Of a stretch of DNA of 64,000 nt, positions 1 to 12,361 are shown piece by piece. A program made the translations under genes and the position numbers. Within the stretch, counting starts at the first letter, position 1; every line of letters begins with the position of its first letter. The stretch covers positions 1,211,772 to 1,275,771 of the forward strand of contig UESW01003881.1 in NCBI GenBank assembly GCA_900491605.1, given 5' to 3'. The notes under the pieces were generated by a model. It made no database searches. It had not been told where the DNA came from and saw only the letters and a list, made by a program, of their open reading frames with translations. The DNA is from Calamus simplicifolius (lineage: Eukaryota > Streptophyta > Magnoliopsida > Arecales > Arecaceae).

Positions 1-1110
1 CCCAACTCAACTAATCTAAGCCTTCTCTCAACTACATGGTATCGGCTACATGTATTTGCTTCCTCCACTCTGCTCTATTCAGGACTAAGTCGACATTCAA
101 ATTACAAATAGTTATATCTTTTTTAATTATTTCTGTCCATATTAGTTTAGGTCTACCTCTATCCTTACCATGGATTGTTAAAAGATCACTCTTTCTAACT
201 GGAGCATCTAAAGATCTTTGTTGTATATATCCAAACCACCGTAATCAATTTTTTCTCATTTTATCTTCAATTAGGGCTACTCCTATCATTTTTCTTATAT
301 ATTTATTTTTAATTCTATAGTTTTACCACGTATCCATCTTAACATGCGCTTTTATGTTACTCTTAATTTATTTACATATTATTCAGTATTATCCAATACT
401 CTATATTCCATATAGCATAGCTAGCCTAACAACGGTTTTATAATTTTTTTAAAATTTTAATGGGATGTGCAATACTCTCAAAGCACTTCTCCACTTAATC
501 CATCCTGCTTTAACTCTATGATTCACATCTTCACTTATTTTACCTTCTTGCTGGATAATTGATCCCAAATACCTAAATTTTTTATACCTTGGTATCTCTT
601 AGCTTGCAATCTTCCTCATATAAAACTAAATTGATTTTCTAATATTTTTATAATACATCTCAGCTCATTCAATTACTCTCTCCCAATATTTCATAATATG
701 ACCTATAAGTTCGATACCCCGATAATTAGAGCAGTTTTAAATATCTCCTTTATTCTTATAAATTGGTAATATAATGCTCTTCCTTCGTTCATTAGGCATC
801 TTTTTAGTTTCTAAAATTTTATTAAATAAATTTGTCAACCACTTTACTCAAGCATTACCTAAATATTTTCAAACTTATATAGGAAGCTTATTAGATCCCA
901 CAGCTTTTTCTACTTTTATTTTTTGTATAGCCTTATTTACTTTATACGTCCTAATTCTATGAGTATATACCATAACTTTATCCTTAATGAAACTAATAGA
1001 ATATCCTAAATTATCTACATAATTTTATTTAATAATTTATTAAAATAACTTTTTCATTTTTTTAAAATTTCTTTCTTCATAGCCAAAACTTTTAGAACAT
1101 CTTTAATGCA
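1..1110 (-). mobile_element. RTE-type LINE remnant in GRV2 intron 9
   Basis: Read on the minus strand, about 640-960 encodes recognisable reverse transcriptase blocks of the plant RTE clade, including GIELIGHIMKYWERVIE and upstream KMPNERRKSIILPIYKNKGDI. About 1-600 encodes the RTE C-terminal tail, with a stretch like NRLRWFGYIQQRSLDAPVR. The left end carries the widespread plant RTE 3' motif (complement of AACTACATGGTATCGGCTACATG). Between the two blocks the segment that should hold the FADD catalytic motif is missing, so this is an internally deleted, non-functional copy with many stops. It lies in intron 9 in the same orientation as the gene. The upstream boundary near 1100 is approximate, and the 3' end may run past the window. 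Confidence 0.8.
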
Positions 1111-1362
1111 TTTAACCTAAAACATATGCTTAGTTTTTCTATCTTTTACTCACGCAATTCTTTACATGTCTAAATTTTAGAAGCTTCCAAAATTCAATTT
1201 CTTTTAGTAATAACATAGAATATGCACAAAATGAAATAATTTTACCAATATTATAAATTTTTCTCATTATCATGGGTTCAATTCAATAAAAATTACTCAT
1301 TATGATAGAACGAGGAACACACATCCAATATATAATAACCATACTGGGAGCTCAGAAGCTAC

Positions 1363-1503
1363 CTGAGCAACATGCGGAAGGCATCGTGGGTTCGATAGGA
1401 TCCACTTAACCCTTGGTGTTGGAGTGACAATCTCTCCAGCATCATCAAGATCAGAATGTGCAGACACCATGCTATGTAATATGGACAATGCAGCCTCTCC
1501 CAC
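1363..1503 (-). CDS. GRV2: GRV2 exon 9, last exon inside the window
   Basis: Encodes VGEAALSILHSMVSAHSDLD and onward to RCLPHVAQ before a GTAGCT donor at 1362. It has 47 codons, phase 0. The next exon must lie beyond position 1, since none is visible in 1-1362. Confidence 0.9.
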
Positions 1504-4500
1504 CTAAAAACAGGAATATTTAATTGCAGCCACATACTTATGAACGCATAATATCAATAGAAGTTATGCAGAGAGAACTTCTTGTATTTATCACACATGT
1601 TTGGACATCAATAGAAAGATTGAGTGGCAGTGAATGGTGAGTATAAATATATTAGCCAACTCATCTGATGTGATTAAAATAATGCATAGTGCAAGGTGAC
1701 ATAACAAATAGCAGCATAAGGTGAGAAGCTCAAAACATATGCAAATAAATTAGACTTTATTAATGAGTGTCATGGTAGTAAATAACAACAACAATAGTAA
1801 CTTGTTTCGGTAATATCATGCAAGTATAGTGCTAAAGAGAACTGGCATGTCAAAATTTTAAAAATAATTTGCAACAGTAAGTTAGGAAGTGAAGAAAGAT
1901 GAAAGAATTGCTGTGCAATAAAGAAACAATGGTATCATTCATCATGAACAAGCAACTAAAATTACTGTTGTCAATGCTGCCGGACATTCATTAATCCATG
2001 AATTTCTACACATTTAAACAAGAATTCAGTTGCTAATTATTGAATGTAGCATCAAGATACCTGAATTGGAGTTAGAACAGGAATGCGAACAGCCAGTGCC
2101 CAACGCAGTTCACGGATATCCCGCAATCGTTTCCAGTCAGACATACCAGAAGACCAACATTTTGTTGTCCAAACAATGGTTTTTTTTGACCAAAACCTTC
2201 TGATAGCATCTTTCTCCAATGGACCAACTTTTGAACCATCCTTGTCAATGAACATCCATTCCTTTAGAGGTTCCATGAAAGCAGCCGCTGCTATCAGATT
2301 AGACTGCAAAGGTATGGAAGTCCTCTCAGAGGCCTCATGAGCTACAGTTAAGAGATCGACAGCTAAAACACACCCCCCAACCAAAACACAAGCTTCAACA
2401 TTTGAAAGATCCTTCATTAAGACCTGCAAAATAGGAACATAAGAACTGAACATTTATTATTGGAACTAATAAACTTAACAAAGATACAATATCTCAAATT
2501 TAGGAGCAAGAGAACAAATTTCACAGCATAAAAGCTCCACTTTCCTCTATAAATTCAACGAGATCGTTGTAAACAAAACAAGGGAATAAGAACTTTACCA
2601 CGCTAATAGAAACTGAATTTAATAACCATGAAAGTGTATAAGTCAGAAAAGCATGATGATAACTCTAATAGAGTTGTCCTGAAGACAAGCAGTCACTCTC
2701 CACCTGTTCTCAATTAAGTGATCAGCAAGATCACTAATCATTCCAAAGCAAGGAAAATAATTTTGCCATTCATGTCTATTAACTCTTCATTCGTACAGTT
2801 CAGCCTCTAAGCATCATTTATATCTGTAACCATAACCAAGACTGATGATGAAGGATCTTGGATGACTAACTTTCCCTTCAAACTTGTCTCATTTTCTTCT
2901 TTTCTTTGCAATATATCACCATAAGTTATCATAAGTCAACCGACACTATTTCCCACTTCAACTTTTAGACTTTCATGATATCCCAAACTTTGAAGTTTAC
3001 TCCACTTCAGACTCGTCCATATAAGAAAGACCGGGTACTAGCTTCCACCAAAGTCCATTTTATTCCTTCAAGAGGATATACAACTGGTGAAACATGATTC
3101 CCTGACTTCTCAATAAACAACAAGTTCCATCCTCAGAATTACTTTGATGAGACTCTGCCTTATCATCAGCACCCATGTTTCAAGAAACTCTGACAACTGA
3201 TGATTATTGTTTCTGGTAAAAGAAGATCTTCAATAAAATTCACCTGAATTTATGGGGGCTGTGGGGCTGCATACTAACATCAGACTATGATGTTAGGTGC
3301 TCTGAATACATGGATGTACCGTTTCATGCAAGTAGCTATATATTAGCCTTGCATGTACAATGCTTATAATATAGTACTCTAACAGGCACCGCATTTGTTG
3401 GTTTCTTTTCTGCATCCAAGAGTTGCAACTATAGACTGCTGTGGGGTGATGCATTTCCTTCCATGTCTCATGGATTAGGGAGGCATACAGTTGCTTCAAG
3501 GGGTTACTCAATCTGTCTTTCCAGCTACCATAATAATGAATCCCAAAGAATTCTAACAGACCTAGTGACCCCTTAAATAATTAAAGAAAAACCTATTCTT
3601 CTTTCCTCAGATTAGCAGAATGCACAAGAACCACAAGAACAACTTCAATAAGACACCAAGAAGAGCTAATGAATGTGTAGGACCAAAAAAAAGACTTAGA
3701 TGATACTATGTTCTTATATAATGAAAAACAACTTGCTGTCATAATCATCACCAATTGCTATCATTACCATAATAAAAATAAAAATAAAAAGATCTTTTAA
3801 TGATTATCAAGCATGCCAACTAGATAGGGTCATGCTTAGCAGCCACCCAGGCAACAATAGCCTAACAAAACTCGCACATGCAATCCTACAAAAGTATAGG
3901 TTGGAAAAACATCCCTTCATGTTTGAATCCAAAACCTAAACTTCTGTCTGATTGACCGCTTATAGAAGCTCTTTTTCACAGATGCTTGATTCACACATAT
4001 CCAAACACCAGACTGTAAAAAACATCCCTTTAGACTACCATTCAATATTCAAGGATTCAGGTTATTATTTCAGTCTCAATAACGGATCAACATTTAAATT
4101 TCTCAATTCCCAGGAATGTTTTAAAGTAAAGAGTTCCAGCATATAATTAGCCCATAGTTTTCTTCCATGAGGTTGGCATGTTAGCAATGCTTGTTTTAAC
4201 CTGATGCAGAAAATTACATTCTCATGATGTTTGTCTTCTTGCAAGCAGCACATACTTATTTATCCATACATGTGATCCTGTCCTAGCATGCTCCTATATG
4301 AGTTTCAGAGCACAAAACTTGTAATGGTGTTGGATATCATTACCATCCTGTAACGTAATTAACTCTTGCCTACCAAAAGTAATACTTTTGATATGTTTTA
4401 AAAATTCTTCAAATTACAAAGGCAAGGAAAAGATGCATCAGGAAAGTATTTAAACTTGCAGTAAATTCTAGAGTTACAGAGGTACCTTTAAACCTCTCTC

Positions 4501-7500
4501 TCAAAAATAAAAAATATCTACCTTTAATAGAAGAAGTAGGCGGTGCCTTAATGCTCGATCATCTGTCCGGTCCAACAGAACAGTAATATGAGCAGTGCCA
4601 TCGAAAGGGCCGATAGCTTTATAATGCTGTTCATACACAATAGTCATTGCCCTTGCACAAAGCTCTCTTACCGAAGAGCCTCCACCTCCACCAAATCCAT
4701 CTAATCTTCCCATATCACACCAGTCATCAGATGAACCCAATTCATCAGGAACAGCACCATCAACAGTAAGCCCTGTGTCTGCATCACACAAGAAACGATG
4801 ATATAATGCTCTAAAAAATGCAACTGGGTCTCGTAGAGGAAAATCCTGTGCTCGGCAACTGCCCCCACTCTCAAGCAGCAAACGAAGATAATACTGCCCC
4901 ACGCAAACTTCTTTCGATAAGCTGGGGTAGCTAACTGAAAACTCAGCATAGTTCCAAGATATTTGGGGTGCATTATCACATCCACTCTTGACCTCAACCA
5001 TTGCACCTCCTGGAACAATGTCCTCTGTCCGTTCCTTTTCAACATCTAGTTTGTGAACTTCTGCTTGTAAAGCTTCCCTCAGCTCTTGCCTGGTACGTTC
5101 ATTCCATATTAAATCTGCACGGTTGTGATCTAGGCCAAAAGCTCGCCAAAACTCATACCAATTACACAATAATTTACCAGATCCCACTGGAGTGTTTTCC
5201 ATGAAAACCTGAGCAGGGGCGGGCAGGTCAGAGTTCAAGGAACCAACAATATTAGCTTCAGCGTCAACCAAACCTGAAGCATTTGAATCCAATGTTTGTG
5301 ATATACTAGTTTGGTGGGTATTATCAGCAACAACAGCCCCTGCAGCAGCATTAAGCAGAACAGCATGGGATGATTCAGCAGTCTGATTTACACCTGGGAC
5401 AGAAGAGGCAGATACTGGAAACTGCCCAATATGTGACTCTTGGGCAGATATTTGATAGTTTTCTGTTCCTGCTGAAGCACCGACACCTATCATCTTTGAC
5501 ATATCACCATCTTCAACTTTATTAGCTGAAAGCATTCCATGTTCTTGAGATGTTATGCCTCTTTCAGAGTGGCCTCTTCTCTGCTGCAGTATCCGCCTCC
5601 GCCTTCTCCTAGTAAGTGGTGCATCTTCATTTTGAGAATCTTCAAAATTTCCATCAGAACGTGTATGCAAATAAGCAACAAGCCCAGGAGGAAGAACTCT
5701 TGACAGCAAATCAAGAGCAGGTTGATAAGAATCAGCCCAAAGAGCTACAAGCTGCCGACTACCATCACGGCGCTCACCAGCAGGAAGAAAAAGAGCATGC
5801 AGCAAGTGCCTCAAGAGAGCACCATCTCTCAAAGCAGCATCTCGCATAGATTCTGCTGCAATTGCATCCTCCTCTGCAATAGTACGCATTATGACAGACA
5901 CTGTCTCTCTCACAGTTTCAGCAGGATGCCCAAACAATGCAAACAATCGGCGCCGCAGACCAGCAACTTCACGTAGTAATTCAACAAATATAGTATGTTG
6001 AGTTGTTTCACCATGAGGTTCACAAAGCATAGCTTCAAGAACTTCTACAACTGACATTGACAATAATGGAGAAACAGATGTAGGTTTCAACCTGCTGACA
6101 AGGATAGTGACATAATTCTGATGCGCAAAAAGTACAGATTTAGTATGCATGTAAGTTGCATGTCGCTCTCCCTTTGAGTCCATCAATATACTAGTATCAC
6201 CAGGGCCACCACCGATGAGCATAGCAACAAGCCCTGCTGCCTCAGCTGCTACTCCCTCTGACCCATTCCTGAGCAGCCCCATAATTCTCCCAACAGCAGC
6301 AGGAAATGACATCACATGTGATGCTGCATTTCTTGATGCAAGTAACCTTCGTAGACATGCAATGAATCCCATAATCGTTGCTGCTGCTTTGGGTGATGGA
6401 GCTGGAGGGGGAGGAGCTTCTGGGGGAAGGTTTGGTGTTGCTGGAAGCATTGTAATTAAAGCCATCAAGACTACCTCAGGAACTTCAACATCAGGAGGTA
6501 CTCCAGTGTAGGGTATACATGCATTAAATTCCCTTATTCTACGCCATAACTTTGCTCTTGACCCAGGCACTGAACCCCCTTCAGCTACAGCATCTTTGGC
6601 GGCAGCAGCTAGATGTTTTAGACCCATGTTTGCAGTTTCCACATCAACAACTGAGCGTTGCTGACCAAGAGGAAATTGCTGTGACTGAAGACAGGCTCTT
6701 GCACAGGGAGGATCTATGCGGTGACCAGGCATGGTCAACCTTGGTAGCACGGGAACAGGACATTGGCCCTGTTTGGATTGAAATTAAGAAGCACGTGAGA
6801 TATAACATAAATGATCCAGTTGCATACAGTGGAAACAAAAATAGCAAAAGAAAGGAAAATAAATGGAAAAGGAAATGCTGCACAAATGATATGATACATG
6901 TACTAACTGCAAGGATGAGTGACAAATGAACCTACTTCGGTTTGCAAAACATCTCGAACAGCTGCAATCAAGTTATCACGGGACGTACTTGCATAGACCT
7001 GGAATTGCAGTCACAAACACATTTAGAAAGTTTCCTTCATGATGGGCATTATTAGGTAGCAGTTACTTACATGAATAGGAGCTCCATCATTGAATTCAAC
7101 AGCAAACATCTGTGGCTCTTCCGCAAAGCGAATAAGAGAACTTACTGCAGATAAGGGTCGAACAACAACAGTCTGGATGGCCCCACCAAAATTTCAGTCA
7201 ATGTACATAATAAGAATCATTCTAAGTACAAGAAAAACTAGAGTGATGACATAATGAGTAACAGATCAATCTAGTAAATGAGGACAAGAATAGCCATGAA
7301 GACAAGAAAGACATGCTTGCACAATAAAACTGCCTATACGATAGAGTCACAAATATAAAAGCACGGTGTCCAGATGATCAAGGTCCCCTTAGTTACCAAA
7401 AGAAGATTACTAAGGAGTCATGGTTTTATCATGTTAACACATTAATTCATACTAGAAAGGGTTTCTAGTAAGCTAACACATATTTGAATCACATTCAAAT

Positions 7501-8659
7501 AACAACATTTAAATCATTAATGGTTTCCTATTAGAATCTGGAGAAACAATAAGCTGATGCTCCAATTACGGAAGTTTCACAGTCAATTGTTCTAAATTAA
7601 AGGAAAAAACAAATAATAAGAAAAAAATATATATCATTAACAATTTTAGAAGTGCGTAGAAGCATAGAAGCCAAACATGAGAGGCTGGGTATCTAAAATG
7701 GCCATACAGAAACTACAGTAAAATCAACGAGCATTTAAAATTTGGATACTTTATTCACACAACAAAGACCTCAGTTAGCAATGTTATTTATGCATCCAAT
7801 TTGTTGCACTCATAGGATATAGACAAGTGGTTGCAAATTTGGCGAACGTGTTAGAATTCTGTGAGAGCGAATGGTCAAATACTAGCCCACTAATGACATT
7901 AGAATGTGTTAACCACTTGAGTTTAAAATGGCAGCATAACCTTTGGCACTTTTTGTTTCTTTCCTTTTTTTTGAGTCTTGATCCAAAAATTTTCTAACTT
8001 GACTAATAACAAGGAGTAGGAGTACATTTGTGATATCCTCTGTTAATCCAACATATTGAAGTGAGAAGAATATATCTAAGATGACTCATTGTTAATATGT
8101 GAGGATCCTCATTGTAAAACTCATTAACCGAATGGTCGTGATCCTTGGCTCAGAATTCAACAAAACCTTTACAATTTTGCTCATCGCCTTTAAACATTCA
8201 ATTGGTAGCTCCAACTGGCAACAAATGGATACAATCAAACCTCAGATTTTGGCCACTGAGTGATGCTGAAAGTGTTACCATGCTGACTATCAATAACAGA
8301 TGTCATCCATGACCAGGATCTAAATTGTAGATTAACTTTCAGGCTTCCTTCAAAGTCACAAAAGCCATAAAACCATTTGGGACTACCTGCTTGTAAACAG
8401 CAACCTTACAGTTAGTGCTTCAAAGTCTTTGCATCTGAGTTGTGCCGACAAATTCTGCTGAAAAGAGCTATCGATATTGCCACTCCATCATTAGAATTCT
8501 CAACATATCTACAAGGTTATTAACTAAAGAAGTTACGAACAAGCACATAGTAGATTCATAGATCTTCCAAGTTATACATACACATATGTATACACACACA
8601 CATATATATATATATACACACGCATACATATGTATATGTATATGTGTGCATATGTATAA

Positions 8660-8701
<42 letters not shown>

Positions 8702-10514
8702 CGTGCGCACGTATCTAATTCCATGCCTCAAGACATGATGCCAATTGAAACTTAAATCAGAAAAGACTTGGGGGTACCTCATAGTTATCAGGCCGCCTTT
8801 CAACAAGTGAAACCTTCGTAAGAATAAGTTGACGTGATACAGAATCACCTTGCTCTCCAAGTCCTCCCTTAGGTCCAATTCCCAAACTTAAGCTCTCAAC
8901 ATTAGCAGTTCCATGAGCAGCAGATCGTAACCTTGTCACAAACCAGCCTCCATATGGGGTTTCATCTGCTCCAACTGCCTCCTTAGCTGCAAATTACAAT
9001 GAACTATTGAAAAAATTAAACTAAGAATGTCATGGTCACTGGTACCTGAGAAAACAAGTAATCAAAGCATTCTAATTTAATAGCATCCCAAGAAGTCGTT
9101 ATAGTTGTCCAAACAATTAATGAAAAATTCCATTTCCTAGGAAAAATGTCATCCATACCCTTAGAAGCTATATATTATTTCTAGAAATACATGAGCCAAT
9201 TTAAAAAAGAAACAAAGTTGAGGCTATTTTCAGGAACAGCCTGCTTCAATCAAAAAATATTAGAGTAAGCAATTTTTTCAGATCATGGCACGTAGAAGTA
9301 GTAGTTTGAGTCTACACTGACGGAATAATTCCATTGAATGGTAAGGTCAACCAAGAAAACCAAACAGATTGATGGAAAAAGTAATAGCAGTCAAGTACCA
9401 TTTGCTTTAAGCAAACACCATAGATCTATCAAAGATTGATTTCAGCCGCAGACGAAGGGCAGCATGATCTGTCTACTTTGCGGCTTACAATGTCCTAATA
9501 ATTTCAAGTTTCAAGTTTATTTGCATGCAGAAACTAGTTGTAAATTACCAATCCAAAGAAAATAGGGACCCCAAAAGGCAAAAACAAAGATAACCATACA
9601 GACTGGGGAAGAGATAACATTTAGGGTGGAATTATTTTAGTTAACAATACCCAACCAACAAATTTTTACTCGATTGTCTCAATCATTTTGGCTGAGTCTG
9701 ACAGGTTAACCTGTGTCAGTTCACAAATTAGTCATTCCACAAATTTCATTCTAGTATTTAATAAAAAGAGAAGGTGGATGAATCAATGTACCAGATATGC
9801 TATGTTATCAATTTGTATTGAGAGTTGTCAAAGAACAAAAGAAGCAATTTGAGCTGTGATAACTTCAACCTTATAAAGGATGCCTAAATGAAGGCCGTTA
9901 GTTTCATGCCAGCATAAACTGATAAGTGGAGCAACAATGACTTTGTTTGATCAACCAATTGTGACTGACACTGAAAACTGCAGTTTGAATTGATGTTTGA
10001 TAAGTTCATCTAGATACCTATTTTGCGAACATGCTGCTGGCTACTACAGACCCACAATCTACACTGTAAGCACTGAGAAATTTCATCTCAATGTAAGTAA
10101 TTTTATTATAAATATTTGGTAATTTCACCAAATGGTTCATAAATGAATAAGGTTACAAAGAAACTGACAAGAATCAGATGATATTAAGTTTTCCAGGGAA
10201 AATCATGTCTCTGGCATGTCTAGCAATCTTTTTAAGTGGTAGACTATGAATTATGCTATGCATGTTTTGATATCCTTAGTTCTACAATTCTGCTTCATGC
10301 ATATACTGCTGTTGGTTATTTTCAATATATATCATTTAATTTTAAAAAAATAATAGAAAAGATTTTATTCCTTCTATAATACGTGATACCACTTCCTTAC
10401 ACCCAAAGCCCATTCATGTTTCCAGTATCACTGGAGGAAGCTAGCTCGATGCTAGATGGCTAATAGATGGTTTAAAACATCGTGTATTGGAATATCTCAC
10501 AATGTTTTAGTCCT

Positions 10515-10548
<34 letters not shown>

Positions 10549-12361
10549 TGTGTAGGTGGTGGTGCAAAAAAACTTAATTTATTAAACACAAGTAACACGG
10601 AGTTGACAAAACAACTATGACATCATCTAAAAACTCAAGTACTTTCTTTTGTAACTTAGAAACTTATTTAATATGTTCAACTAATTGGTTTTCAGCTGAA
10701 ATAAAAAGTGCAATTACACTTAGAAGCACTAATTTATATACCAGCAACTGGTGGTAGTAAGGCTGGTCAGCAAAATATAATGACACAAGAGAAGTCATAA
10801 GGGGCTTTGACTACATTGATTCATGAAAAGAACACTTATAGGTGGATCCCAATGCAATATAGACCATATAAATAAGTAATAAAAAGAATCTGTTCGATGT
10901 AGATCAAATTGAAAAGTTCATATGCCAAATAGGTTATAACATAACAATTCAAGCATCAAAAGCAACTTCTAAAATCAAATATTTCAGGCTTCTTCTGCAA
11001 ACGTACCCCTTTTCTTAATAAAATCTGTTACTGTCATTGACTGAGAATTGTCGACAGATAATAACACGCCAACAGTTGATTTTGCAGTTTTAGTCTGCAT
11101 GAAATAGATTTAACATTACGGTTATAACACCACAAGGAAAAACCAAAACTTTTCTACTGACATCAACAAACTCAATATATAAAAGAAGGCAATACATTTA
11201 GGAAGGGACAGAGAAGGTTCTATCCATACCAAATAGGATATAATTGCGCTGTTAGAGGATCCAGAGGCAGCTTTAAAGGCTTTACTTTTTCTTCCGTATA
11301 ATGGACAAAGAACAAATCCTCCAGGTTCACTACTTCTCATCCCATACATGTCAGCCAAAAGCATGATGGCCGGAGAGTCCATGTCTCTGAAATCCAAGCA
11401 CCACCGTGTATCTCCAGATTGTCCTTCGAAAAGCTCAACACCAACAGCTGTAACTTTTAACTTCTGCAGAAGGTTTTTTAAAGTCCACAACACAGAATTC
11501 AGTAACCATGGAAATTGTTTGACAAGGAGTGTGAGCTAACTCTAAAGAAAATTTGATTGTTTATTAGTTAGTCTGTTCTTATACTTCGAGGCCACGGAGA
11601 CAATTATGGAGAGCTTGTGATCCTAGAAAATAGCTTGTTATAGAAGATACTGCAATGGAGATTGCAAGACCGCATTTAGTTGTAATTTGCTCGTTTTAAC
11701 CAAAAGAAACTCCACCTACCTTTTCAAAACCAAGTAAGTAGTTTCACAAAACACATGATTGCTAAGGAAGCACCTCAACCCAAGCTAGTTACCATATTCA
11801 GAAAAAACCAAGTGAAGCAAGAAGTAAATGTCAGCACACGGCAGGGAGAAGAAATTAGAAGAGAGGCGAGTAACTCACAAAAGGAAGCCATTCTGAGGTC
11901 CTCCGCCTGAGGTGAAGAACAGGGAATTCCATGACCGGCCCCAACTTCCCCCACCTCAGCCGGTGCAGCTCCGTCAAGATGCTCACCCGGAACCTCGATG
12001 AGAATTTGATCGCCTTAAACTTCCCCCGCCCGTCGGTCCGCACGCTCACCGTGAACTCCTGCGAGCCGACATCATCCCCCCGCCCTATCACCGGCGCCGC
12101 GACCTCGAAATCGCTCGACGCATCGTACGAATTCGTAACGGCGAGGGTAGAAGGATCGAGGGTGATGATCGCGGAACTGGAGATGCACAGGATCCGCTTG
12201 TACCTCCCCCGCCAGGAGTGCTTGACCACCATGTACCGGGCGAGGTATTCGGGCTCCTCGGCGGCCGCGGGGCCGGGCGGGGCGGCCGGCGGTGAGGGCG
12301 CCGCCGGCGGGGCGTGGTGATCGGTGGAGGCGGAGGCGACGTGGCGGCTGACGAAATCCAT
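1363..12361 (-). CDS. GRV2: DnaJ homologue GRV2/KAM2 (RME-8/DNAJC13 family), 5' half, 9 exons, continues left of window
   Basis: Spliced exons on the minus strand: 12361-11879, 11463-11230, 11094-11007, 8986-8778, 7172-7071, 6998-6936, 6768-4522, 2423-2061 and 1503-1363. All have GT-AG borders and stay in phase, giving about 1310 residues. The family is RME-8/DNAJC13. In Arabidopsis GRV2/KAM2 is a large peripheral endosomal J-domain protein needed for endosome and vacuole trafficking and shoot gravitropism. Visible parts are an N-terminal RME-8-type region (EEPEYLARYMVVKHSW, residues about 40-380), a Ser/Asn-rich linker (about 770-930), an IWN repeat (about 945) and a GYF_2-type domain (about 1190-1245). 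Full-length plant homologues are roughly 2500 residues, so the J domain and C-terminal half are outside. No frameshift or stop is seen, so the gene looks intact here. The ATG at 12361 was chosen because conservation begins shortly after it; an in-frame upstream ATG at 12544 is possible. Confidence 0.95.
2061..2423 (-). CDS. GRV2: GRV2 exon 8 with GYF_2-type domain
   Basis: Encodes VLMKDLSNVEACVLVGGCVL and then a GYF_2-like module: KEWMFIDKDG, a GP dipeptide, then WSKKTIVWTTKCWSSGMSDW. It ends PVLTPIQ before GTATCT. It has 121 codons, phase 0. GYF modules typically bind Pro-rich peptides; that role in this protein is inferred from the family. Confidence 0.92.
2424..4521 (-). other. GRV2: GRV2 intron 7
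   Basis: A 2.1-kb AT-rich intron. No coding similarity, mobile-element domain or clear repeat was recognised. The short open frames in it (for example 3293-3511 and 4065-4253) have no family features. Confidence 0.7.
4522..6768 (-). CDS. GRV2: GRV2 exon 7, large central exon (749 codons)
   Basis: A single uninterrupted 2247-bp exon. It starts GQCPVPVLPRLTMPGHRIDP after an AAACAG acceptor and ends ...RLLLLLK before GTAGAT. It has an Ala/Leu-rich helical region of armadillo-like character early on, a run of six Arg followed by a Ser/Asn-rich, probably disordered linker (plus positions about 5600-5200), and the IWN repeat (LIWNERTRQELREALQAE) near 5115-5060, a hallmark of RME-8 proteins. It closes with an Asp/Gly-rich loop containing a five-Gly run. 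Confidence 0.95.
6936..6998 (-). CDS. GRV2: GRV2 exon 6 (21 codons)
   Basis: Encodes VYASTSRDNLIAAVRDVLQT plus E. The acceptor is TTCCAG and the donor GTAGGT, phase 0. Intron 5 (6999-7070) is only 72 bp. Confidence 0.9.
7071..7172 (-). CDS. GRV2: GRV2 exon 5 (34 codons)
   Basis: Encodes TVVVRPLSAVSSLIRFAEEP and onward to GAPIH. The acceptor is ATCCAG and the donor GTAAGT, with phase 0 at both ends. Confidence 0.9.
7173..8777 (-). other. GRV2: GRV2 intron 4 with microsatellites
   Basis: A 1.6-kb intron. Its only recognisable content is the TA/CA and CT microsatellite block at about 8576-8700. The rest is AT-rich, with no gene seen. Confidence 0.7.
8576..8700. repeat. Compound microsatellite (CA/TA)n-(CT)n
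   Basis: Alternating CACATA/TATATA repeats at about 8576-8655 are followed by an almost perfect CT run of about 36 bp (8665-8700). The long frame reading through it on the minus strand (RERERERE) is an artefact of the repeat. Confidence 0.95.
8778..8986 (-). CDS. GRV2: GRV2 exon 4 (about residues 269-338)
   Basis: Encodes AKEAVGADETPYGGWFVTRL and then LSLGIGPKGGLGEQGDSVSR, ending RRPDNYE before GTACCC. The acceptor is TTTGCAG. The phase fits exon 3 (1 + 209 bp = 70 codons). Confidence 0.92.
8987..11006 (-). other. GRV2: GRV2 intron 3
   Basis: A 2.0-kb AT-rich intron with a short CT repeat at about 10517-10546. No exon, RNA gene or mobile-element domain was recognised. Confidence 0.7.
10517..10546. 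repeat. (TC)n microsatellite
   Basis: About 14 TC units in GRV2 intron 3, followed by TTTGTGTGTAG. Confidence 0.9.
11007..11094 (-). CDS. GRV2: GRV2 exon 3 (about residues 240-268)
   Basis: An 88-bp exon encoding TKTAKSTVGVLLSVDNSQSM and onward to KKR. The acceptor is ATGCAG and the donor GTACGT. It ends in phase 1 and is completed by exon 4. Intron 2 (11095-11229) is short. Confidence 0.9.
11230..11463 (-). CDS. GRV2: GRV2 exon 2 (residues 162-239)
   Basis: Begins KLKVTAVGVELFEG after a CTGCAG acceptor and ends ...SNSAIISYL before GTATGG. It has 78 codons, phase 0 at both ends, and includes the family-conserved stretch RWCLDFRDMDSPAIMLL. Confidence 0.92.
11879..12361 (-). CDS. GRV2: GRV2 exon 1 (residues 1-161)
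   Basis: GC-rich first exon. It encodes MDFVSRH, an Ala/Pro-rich low-complexity stretch and the start of the conserved RME-8 N-terminal region (YLARYMVVKHSWRGRYKRIL), ending ...RTSEWLPF before a GTGAGT donor at 11878. The reading frame stays open upstream to 12544. Phase at the exon end is 0. Confidence 0.93.

Noticed and set aside
36..962. Plus-strand hydrophobic frames at 36-320 and 774-962
   Set aside because: Reverse-strand shadows of the RTE LINE coding sequence.
5616..6929. Plus-strand frames opposite GRV2 exon 7
   Set aside because: Shadows of the well-supported minus-strand exon; no domain similarity.
8468..8878. 136-codon minus-strand frame with RERERERE
   Set aside because: Runs through a CT microsatellite and overlaps GRV2 exon 4 out of frame.
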